Of a DNA stretch of 64,000 bases, positions 58,399-64,000 are shown in pieces. Source of the stretch: Brassicibacter mesophilus (lineage in GTDB: Bacteria; Bacillota; Clostridia; Tissierellales; Proteiniboraceae); the NCBI RefSeq assembly GCF_050433385.1, contig NZ_JBNPXI010000008.1, positions 1 through 64,000 on the forward strand. The letters are read 5' to 3'. Positions within the stretch are counted from its first letter, which is position 1. Each line of letters begins with the position of its first letter. The notes beneath the pieces were generated by a model. That model was not told where the DNA came from. It made no database searches and was given only the letters and a program-made list of their open reading frames with translations. Both the position numbers and the translations under genes were made by a program.

Positions 58399-61064
58399 TA
58401 AGATACCATAGTTTCATATGACATTATTTCTTTCAATTTATTTGGATCAGTTTTATATATCTCAGCAATAATGTCAACTATATATGGATGGAACTGAGTT
58501 CCTCTATTTTTGATCAGTTCTTCTATTGCATTGTCGACAGTCATAGCCGCTCTATAGGATCTATTTGAAGTCATAGCGTCGAATGCATCTGAAACTCCAA
58601 CAATACACGCTTCAAGGGGAAGTTCTTCTAACTCTATTTGTTTAGGGTACCCCTTCAAATCATATCTTCTATGATGATATTTTATAGCATTCATTATAGT
58701 TTCTGAAAATCCTACGTTTTCAAGTATCTTACTTCCTATCATAGGATGCTTAGTTATCATTGAATACTCATATTCAGTCAACCTACCTGGCTTGGAAAGA
58801 ATGTCATCGCTTATACCTATTTTACCGATATCGTGCAATATTCCGGCTACTTCTATTTCTTCACAATACTTCTTAGAAAGTCCTAGAGATTCAGCTATCA
58901 TAATACTATATCTAGAAACTCTGGATGAATGTCCTTGTGTATATTCATCTTTAGCCTCTATAGCTGCTGCTAATGTCTCTATTGTCTTAAAATAGTTATC
59001 TTTTAATCCCTCATATAGTTGTATATTTTCTATTTTCATCGCTATTTGATTTGTTATAGATGCTAATATGTTGAATTCACTTTTAGCAAGCTTATTTATT
59101 CCACCTACATTTATAACTCCTAAAACTTTCCCTCTTGACTTGATTGGAAGCATACTAGTGAAATATATCTTATTAGATTCTATAACTTTCCTATTGTGTT
59201 TATTTTTAGTCTTCGGATCTCTCACATCAGAAATCAATATCTTACCAGTTTTAACTACTTCTCCACTGATATCTTCATCAATAGGTATATCCTGAAATGA
59301 AACAAGGTCCGCAAGTTCTCCTGAATGAGCCATAAGCTTTAGAGCATTATGTTCGCTAACTAACCTTATAGTACATACTGATATATTAAGTAGTCTTGCG
59401 ATATCATCAGCAGCAATTTGTAACAATCTCTCAGCGTTCATTGTAGAACTAATGCTTCTACTTATCTTATTAATAACCGAGAGCTCTTCGTTTCTTTTTA
59501 GTATATTCCTTTCCATGCTCTTACGTTCAGTAATGTCTCGCACAACTCCTTGAACTCCAATAAAATTATCATATTCCTGCATTCTCTTGGTTGTAATCTC
59601 TGCAACAACTTGTTTTCCATGCTTATCCAACACGGTAATTTCTTTGTTTTTATAGTCTTTTTTCTTCAAATCATCTTCTAGATTTCCATTATATCCTACA
59701 TATAGATGAGCAAAGTCAATCAACTTCTTACCTAGCACCTCATTTTTTTGCAATTTAAAAATATTATATACTTGATCGTTTATAAAAGTAATATTTAGCT
59801 CGTTATCTACTACCCAAACTAAATCATACATGTTTTCGATAAGCAACCTATATTTCGTTTCAGAATCATTTAGTTGATCTGTAGTGGCTTTTAACTGCTC
59901 ATATGAAGCTTCAAGCTCTAGATTTATTTCTTGAAGCTGCTCGTTATTTCTTGTTAATGCTTCATTTGAATCATTAAGGCTAGCGTATGATTGTTTAAGT
60001 CTCAATGCCATATCATTAAAAGCTTGAGCAACATCTCCAAACTCATCTTTATTTTCTACATCTATTCTATATTCATAATTTCCATTACGTATCTCGATTG
60101 CTCCATCCTTAAGTTTTTCCAATGGTCTAGAAAATGTTTTTGAGAATAAAATAGACATAATAATGACAATACTTATAGTAATAATAGATATAATTGCAAT
60201 ATATTTACCTATAATCATTAAGCTTAAATAAAAATCGATTTTAGGAACAAATGAAATTATCCTCCAGTTAATAGATGGGAGTGTTGAATAAAATACTAAA
60301 TATTCTCGTCCAAGTTCAATATTTGTATTACCATTTCTGTTTTTACGGATTTGACTAGAAAGTTTGCCTATTCCTTTTTCAAACTTATCATTGTCTTTTT
60401 TTGAAATGGGTAGTTCTTTTCCAAAAACCTTTAGAGGATTGTTAAAGTTGTCTACTATATATGTAACAGAATTTTTATTAATATTAATATCTTTAATTCC
60501 ATTTAAAATAACACTAAAATCAAAATCAGCCGCTAATACTCCCTCTATTTCTCCTATATCATCAAATAGTGGAACTGAAGCAGTAACTATTAGCTTATCT
60601 TCAGATGTGCCACTGTCTAGTACACTCCAGACTATATCTTTACTAAGATAAGCATTTAGGTACCAGTTGCTTAGCCTAGTATCTTCTTCTGAAAGTTTAC
60701 CAGTAGATGTGTACTCAGTACCATTCTGCATAGTAATATGAATATTCTGAATTTCCTTTGATGAGGTCAGCTGAGAGGAAAGATAAGCAGTAACTTTTTC
60801 ATTATTATCTGCATATGACACCAGATGAGTTATAAAAGAATAATTGCCTGATATATCCTTAATCTTTTCCTCATTTATTTTAAACCAAATGTCTAATTTT
60901 TCAGCTTCGTTTATTACAGAATCCGTTTTTACTGTTATATTATCACTTATTATATGCTTGTTTACTTTATTATTTATGCTTACACCAAATAATAAAATCG
61001 GTACCAATGCTATTAATAAAAATAAAACTCCGAGTTTCTTCCTATATGAGTTAAAAAACATCAT
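58398..61064 (-). CDS. multi-domain HD-GYP cyclic-di-GMP phosphodiesterase sensor
   Basis: An 888-residue membrane sensor. Order: span (10-30), extracellular dCache-type domain (35-280), span (285-310), HAMP (310-362), coiled coil (365-405), PAS (410-525; with VVRDITERKSMERN), GAF (535-680) and HD-GYP (690-870). HD-GYP motifs: GHSSRVSRYS, LHDIGKIGI, HPMIGSKIL, and YHHRRYDLKGYP, where the usual HHE-x(2)-DGxGYP has HHR and Leu instead of Glu and Gly. Metal-binding His/Asp appear intact, so activity is likely but not certain. Monocistronic, between the SRP RNA and dnaX. Confidence 0.9.
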   Translation of the reverse strand: MMFFNSYRKKLGVLFLLIALVPILLFGVSINNKVNKHIISDNITVKTDSVINEAEKLDIWFKINEEKIKDISGNYSFITHLVSYADNNEKVTAYLSSQLTSSKEIQNIHITMQNGTEYTSTGKLSEEDTRLSNWYLNAYLSKDIVWSVLDSGTSEDKLIVTASVPLFDDIGEIEGVLAADFDFSVILNGIKDININKNSVTYIVDNFNNPLKVFGKELPISKKDNDKFEKGIGKLSSQIRKNRNGNTNIELGREYLVFYSTLPSINWRIISFVPKIDFYLSLMIIGKYIAIISIITISIVIIMSILFSKTFSRPLEKLKDGAIEIRNGNYEYRIDVENKDEFGDVAQAFNDMALRLKQSYASLNDSNEALTRNNEQLQEINLELEASYEQLKATTDQLNDSETKYRLLIENMYDLVWVVDNELNITFINDQVYNIFKLQKNEVLGKKLIDFAHLYVGYNGNLEDDLKKKDYKNKEITVLDKHGKQVVAEITTKRMQEYDNFIGVQGVVRDITERKSMERNILKRNEELSVINKISRSISSTMNAERLLQIAADDIARLLNISVCTIRLVSEHNALKLMAHSGELADLVSFQDIPIDEDISGEVVKTGKILISDVRDPKTKNKHNRKVIESNKIYFTSMLPIKSRGKVLGVINVGGINKLAKSEFNILASITNQIAMKIENIQLYEGLKDNYFKTIETLAAAIEAKDEYTQGHSSRVSRYSIMIAESLGLSKKYCEEIEVAGILHDIGKIGISDDILSKPGRLTEYEYSMITKHPMIGSKILENVGFSETIMNAIKYHHRRYDLKGYPKQIELEELPLEACIVGVSDAFDAMTSNRSYRAAMTVDNAIEELIKNRGTQFHPYIVDIIAEIYKTDPNKLKEIMSYETMVS

Positions 61065-61203
61065 TATGCACCTACTATCGGATATAATATAATCATAAAT
61101 CTATCAATTATAATTACCATAAATATAGTTACCATAAAGTTATTTACGATATAATTCTACATTTTTCTTCAAAACCCTTTTTTATGTCAATAATAAATTA
61201 CAT

Positions 61204-61243
61204 AAAAATAAAGGCTATGGTATTAACCATAGCCTTTATTTTT
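61204..61243 (-). terminator. terminator of the SRP RNA gene
   Basis: A 17-18-bp stem (AAAAATAAAGGCTATGGT / ACCATAGCCTTTATTTTT) at the 3' end of the SRP RNA. Confidence 0.92.
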
Positions 61244-61245
61244 AA

Positions 61246-61512
61246 GCCGTGCACCTAGCTTCGACATAATATTACAAGCGTTACCTAAGTAGTTAACTCG
61301 GATTAGGCGACCCTACGGCACACGAGAGTGTCCACTTACCGCTGCTTCCTTCCGGACCTGACGGGGTTCATGGATTCTCGTTGCGTAAGACCCAATCGTC
61401 AACATCACTTTCTTAGGGCAGACCTCACAATATTAGGCCTAAGCTAGGAATTCAATCCTGCTATAGCGGGTTGCAGGTTACAGGGCACCGCTACCTCCCC
61501 ATCTAGCACGAC
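61246..61512 (-). ncRNA. ffs: signal recognition particle RNA, large bacterial type
   Basis: The universally conserved domain IV appears on the minus strand as GTCAGGTCCGGAAGGAAGCA (near 61364-61345). The ends pair (GTCGTGC at 61512-61506 with GCACGGC at 61252-61246), giving 267 nt, the long form with an Alu-like domain found in spore-forming Firmicutes. It binds Ffh and directs membrane protein targeting. It follows tRNA-Ser, as in Bacillus scr. Confidence 0.97.
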
Positions 61513-61524
61513 AAACTCTATAAC

Positions 61525-61618
61525 TGGCGGAGAGAGCGGGATTCGAACCCGCGAGACGGTTATAGCCGCCTACCCGCTTTCCAGGCGAGCGCCTTCAGCC
61601 AGACTCAGCCATCTCTCC
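61525..61618 (-). tRNA. tRNA-Ser(GGA)
   Basis: 94 nt including encoded CCA (61527-61525). The acceptor stem begins GGAGAGA and ends TCTCTCCG. The anticodon loop CTGGAAA between CTCGC and GCGGG gives anticodon GGA, reading UCC/UCU. The long variable arm is typical for Ser. It lies 12 bases before the SRP RNA, so both may be processed from one transcript. Confidence 0.97.
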
Positions 61619-61745
61619 ACGTTAGTCGTCAATTTTATATACTAATTACAATAGCCCATTTAATTAAGATTTAATTGTATAAGCCAACAGATTTATATTA
61701 TAACTCAAAAATAATCATATGTCAACCAACTATGAGTATAATAAA

Positions 61746-62411
61746 TTATACCGATTTTTGCCTGTTTCTTGCCCATAGATTAAGACCGTATACTACTGTG
61801 AAACTAAAAATTATCACTATAGCCATTAAAATATTAGCAGTTCTTGAATCTCCTCTTTCAACAGCAAAATATATAGCTAGTGGTATGTTCTGAGTTTTGC
61901 CTGGAATATTTCCTGCAACCATTAATGTGGCTCCAAATTCACCTAGCGCTCTTGCAAATGTTAGAACTATACCACTTAATATTCCTGGCCATGCAAGGGG
62001 AAGAGTTACTTTCCAAAAAACCTTTCTTTTACTAGCTCCTAATGTCCTAGCTGCATTTTCAAGCATAACATCTACATTTAGAAAAGCTCCTTTACAGCTT
62101 TGATACATAAGTGGCAGTGAAACTATGGCTGCCGCAACACAAGCAGCCACCCAAGTAAATATCATAGTTACACCAAAAGAATCATATAGAATTTTTCCTA
62201 TAAATCCCCTTCTTCCTATTAGTACAAGCAATCCATAGCCTGTAACTGATGGAGGTAAAATCATAGGAAGCAGTAAAATGACTTCCAGTATATCTTTTCC
62301 TCTAAAATTGTTTTTAGTAATAACTTTAGCTAAAAAAACACCTATTATAAGGACAAAAGCTGTAGATATTAGTGCTACTTTTAGTGATATTAGTATTGGA
62401 CTTATTATCAT
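61746..62411 (-). CDS. modB: molybdate ABC transporter permease ModB
   Basis: A 221-residue permease with five spans. The EAA loop is present as ENAARTLGASKRKVFWKVTLPLAWPG near residues 135-160 (in parts), and FARALGEFGATLMVAGNIPGKT is the ModB/CysT-type end. It lies 9 bases after modA. The ATPase gene modC is not found downstream; a shorter transporter with the ATPase encoded elsewhere is implied. Confidence 0.95.
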   Translation of the reverse strand: MIISPILISLKVALISTAFVLIIGVFLAKVITKNNFRGKDILEVILLLPMILPPSVTGYGLLVLIGRRGFIGKILYDSFGVTMIFTWVAACVAAAIVSLPLMYQSCKGAFLNVDVMLENAARTLGASKRKVFWKVTLPLAWPGILSGIVLTFARALGEFGATLMVAGNIPGKTQNIPLAIYFAVERGDSRTANILMAIVIIFSFTVVYGLNLWARNRQKSV

Positions 62412-62420
62412 AGTATCATC

Positions 62421-63206
62421 CTATTCTGTATATAGCTGAAACCCGTATTTATTAAATATTTCTTTAACTTCTTCTGTTCTTAAATATTCTAAAAACATTT
62501 TACCTGTTTCTTTTTGATTACTTGACTCAATAATTGCCGCTGGATATACTATAGGTCTATGAGTTTCATCTGCAAATTCCTGCTTTACTGTACTACTATC
62601 AATTCTTGCTGCATCAGAGCTATATACAATACCCGCTGCAACTTCACCTTTTTCAACGTAGGTCACAACTTGACTTACATCTTTTGCAAAAACAATATTA
62701 GAAGATAAGCCATCCCATAATTTTAAGTATTCAAGAGTTTCTTTGGCATATTGCCCAACTGGAACAGTCTCTGGAACTCCTATACTTAATTTAAGTTTCT
62801 TGTCAACTAAATCTGATACTTCATTTATTTTATCATTATATTCATTTGCTACAATCATTACAAGTTTATTTTTTAACAGATCTTCTTTACTATCTTTATC
62901 AATTAAATTATTTGCTTCTAATGCATCCATTTGCTTCTTTCCTGCAGAAACAAATACATCAACAGGGGCACCCTCCTCTATTTGCTTCTGCAGCTTTCCT
63001 GAAGAAGCAAAATTAAATGTTATAGTTATATTTTTTTCTTTCTCAAACTGATATGCTATTTCTGCCATTGCATCAGTTAGACTAGCAGCTGCACTTACTG
63101 TTATACTTTGAGTCTCAGAAATATTGTTTTCTTCTACCTTTTTACTACACCCTACAACCCCAAAAACTAAAACCAATGCCATTAAAACTGACAGTCCTCT
63201 TTTCAT
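62421..63206 (-). CDS. modA: molybdate-binding lipoprotein ModA
   Basis: A 261-residue solute-binding protein. Lipobox VVGC near residue 20; ligand-binding regions VSAAASLTDAMAEIAYQFE, NFASSGKLQKQIEEGAPVDVF and GVPETVPVGQYAKETL are typical of ModA for molybdate or tungstate. GGAGG precedes ATG. First gene of modAB. Confidence 0.95.
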   Translation of the reverse strand: MKRGLSVLMALVLVFGVVGCSKKVEENNISETQSITVSAAASLTDAMAEIAYQFEKEKNITITFNFASSGKLQKQIEEGAPVDVFVSAGKKQMDALEANNLIDKDSKEDLLKNKLVMIVANEYNDKINEVSDLVDKKLKLSIGVPETVPVGQYAKETLEYLKLWDGLSSNIVFAKDVSQVVTYVEKGEVAAGIVYSSDAARIDSSTVKQEFADETHRPIVYPAAIIESSNQKETGKMFLEYLRTEEVKEIFNKYGFQLYTE

Positions 63207-63267
63207 AATGTTCCTCCTAGTTCTTATTCGTTGTGTTATTGCGAATATAACGCAGGTAAAAAATTTT

Positions 63268-63600
63268 TTAAAATATATCCTCGTATATTTTTAAAATTGC
63301 TTCTTCGATTTCTTTTTCAAGTCTATCATATTTTGTAATCAAAGCCTTTCCCTCATCAGTAAGTGAAGAGCTTCCACCATTTGCTCCTCCAGCTTTTTTG
63401 TCCAGTATCTTAAAACCTAATGCATTCTCCAAATTAGCTACTAGATTCCAGGCCTTACTATATGACATATTCATGGAAGAAGCCGCCTTGCTTAAGGAAC
63501 CCATCTGATCAGTTCTAAGTAAAAGCTCCTTTGGTCCCTTGCCAAATATTTTTCCTTCATCTTTTTTTAACCATATTTTCCATCCAATTTCCATATTATC
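63268..63600 (-). CDS. ModE-type N-terminal domain regulator
   Basis: A 110-residue winged-helix protein equal to the DNA-binding half of ModE (LLLRTDQMGSLSKAASSMNM, SYSKAWNLVANLENALGF, GGANGGSSSLTDEG). The molybdate-binding TOBE domains of full ModE are missing. Such short forms regulate molybdate uptake or molybdenum-cofactor genes. The ATG at 63600 has AAAGGTGAT upstream. It lies 61 bases before modA. Confidence 0.9.
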   Translation of the reverse strand, partial: DNMEIGWKIWLKKDEGKIFGKGPKELLLRTDQMGSLSKAASSMNMSYSKAWNLVANLENALGFKILDKKAGGANGGSSSLTDEGKALITKYDRLEKEIEEAILKIYEDIF

Positions 63601-63615
63601 ACCTTTTAATAGCAA

Positions 63616-63798
63616 AAATATAATTTAATTTAGTATATACTTTAATTTCTGAGCTCAATTTGTAATTATACTATATTTTACATTTTGATGCAACATCCTT
63701 AAACTATAACAAAATGTTATATCATATCAAAAAACTGATAGAGTGCAATTTTGCTTTTTCTATCAGCTTTTATTCTATAAAACTTCACGTTTAAATTT
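63616..63798. other. promoter region of the mod operon plus upstream terminator
   Basis: About 180 bases. A hairpin (AAAACTGATAGA / TCTATCAGCTTT at 63730-63770) ends the gene to the right. A motif like a molybdate operator was not identified. Confidence 0.5.
63730..63770 (-). terminator. terminator of the partial gene at the window end
   Basis: A 12-bp stem with TTTTTTG on the minus strand, 29 bases after the stop. Confidence 0.7.
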
Positions 63799-64000
63799 TT
63801 ACTTTGATAAAACATTTTTTACAGCTTTTATGACTTCAACCACTATTTTTATATATGTAGCTATATCTTCTGTATTTTCTCTTACAGTCGTAACTGCTTC
63901 ACTTATTTCATCACCTACTATTTCAACTGTACTGCTAACCTTTTCTACACTATCATTTACATTTCCAGTTATAGAGTTTAAGTTATCCACAAGTTCAGGT
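63799..64000 (-). CDS. partial DUF948-like membrane-associated protein (C-terminal part)
   Basis: The last 67 codons of a gene that continues beyond the window (frame open to the last base: PELVDNLNSITGNVNDSVEK). The heptad-like helical pattern with repeated Val/Ser/Thr (VSSTVEIVGDEISEAVTTV) and the end VEVIKAVKNVLSK match DUF948-type proteins, which have an N-terminal span and a chemoreceptor-like coil. Function unknown. Confidence 0.6.
   Translation of the reverse strand, partial: PELVDNLNSITGNVNDSVEKVSSTVEIVGDEISEAVTTVRENTEDIATYIKIVVEVIKAVKNVLSK

Noticed and set aside
1..64000. CRISPR array
   Set aside because: No series of regularly spaced direct repeats with unique spacers was seen. 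The tandem repeat at 4.7 kb is coding and has no spacers.
1..64000. Complete prophage or integrative conjugative element
   Set aside because: No integrase, terminase, capsid, relaxase or type IV secretion genes were found; mobile DNA is limited to IS relics and small repeats.

Overview
The window is AT-rich DNA from an endospore-forming, anaerobic Firmicute, most likely class Clostridia (a Tissierellales- or Peptostreptococcales-like lineage is my guess, not shown by the sequence). Supporting signs are the sporulation genes (spmA, spmB, bofA, gin/csfB, a CotH protein), oxygen-sensitive class I fumarase, an Fe-dependent alcohol dehydrogenase, clostridial ferredoxins and strong AGGAGG ribosome binding sites. 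Nearly the whole minus strand follows the conserved oriC-proximal gene order known from Bacillus subtilis: tRNA-Ser, SRP RNA, dnaX, ybaB, recR, yaaL, bofA, gin, Orn/Lys/Arg decarboxylase, tmk, darA, yaaR, holB, ricT, trmN6-like, rsmI, abrB, metG, tatD, yabE, rnmV, rsmA. Other blocks interrupt this backbone.

Layout from left to right. 0-14.4 kb: a Glu-rich protein of unknown function, rsmA, rnmV, yabE, a Met/Pro/Asn repeat protein, tatD, metG with a Met T-box leader, spmA-spmB, an HD protein with a damaged nucleotidyltransferase site, abrB, a DUF1858 protein, rsmI, a TrmN6-like methyltransferase and a ferredoxin. 14.5-16.2 kb: a membrane 4Fe-4S protein with an extracytoplasmic partner. 16.2-22.6 kb: a surface locus with a GT2 synthase, a GH16 glucanase, a CotH protein, DUF4956 and a VTC-type polyphosphate polymerase. 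22.8-28.0 kb: ricT, holB, yaaR, two darA copies, tmk and the decarboxylase. 28.0-32.4 kb: an insertion-sequence graveyard with nested relics (IS200, an IS110 fragment with a possible bridge RNA, paired transposase remnants, two copies of an element with GAGACTGCTGAAAAA ends) around a secreted protein of unknown function. 32.4-42.1 kb: gin, a PrcB lipoprotein, an FMN dehydrogenase, malic enzyme, two-subunit fumarase, two L25/Ctc paralogues, a Yip1 protein, bofA and yaaL. 42.2-55.6 kb: accessory genes, including a Crp/Fnr regulator with a palindromic operator, recQ, an alcohol dehydrogenase, a BlaI/M56 module between a duplicated flavodoxin-csaA cassette, a LUD protein, and an immunity-like cassette between 74-bp direct repeats. 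55.6-64 kb: recR, ybaB, dnaX, a large HD-GYP sensor, SRP RNA, tRNA-Ser(GGA), modB-modA and a ModE-like regulator.

The most distinctive items are: a family of three MITE-like repeats with shared inverted ends, one lying inside the metG leader between the T-box and the start codon; the CotH/DUF4956/VTC/GT2/GH16 locus; a candidate bridge RNA attached to a dead IS110 transposase; two BlaI-type operators placed exactly on a consensus promoter; and a relic flavodoxin-csaA duplication. All assignments come from reading the sequence and recognising families; no database or structure search was run.
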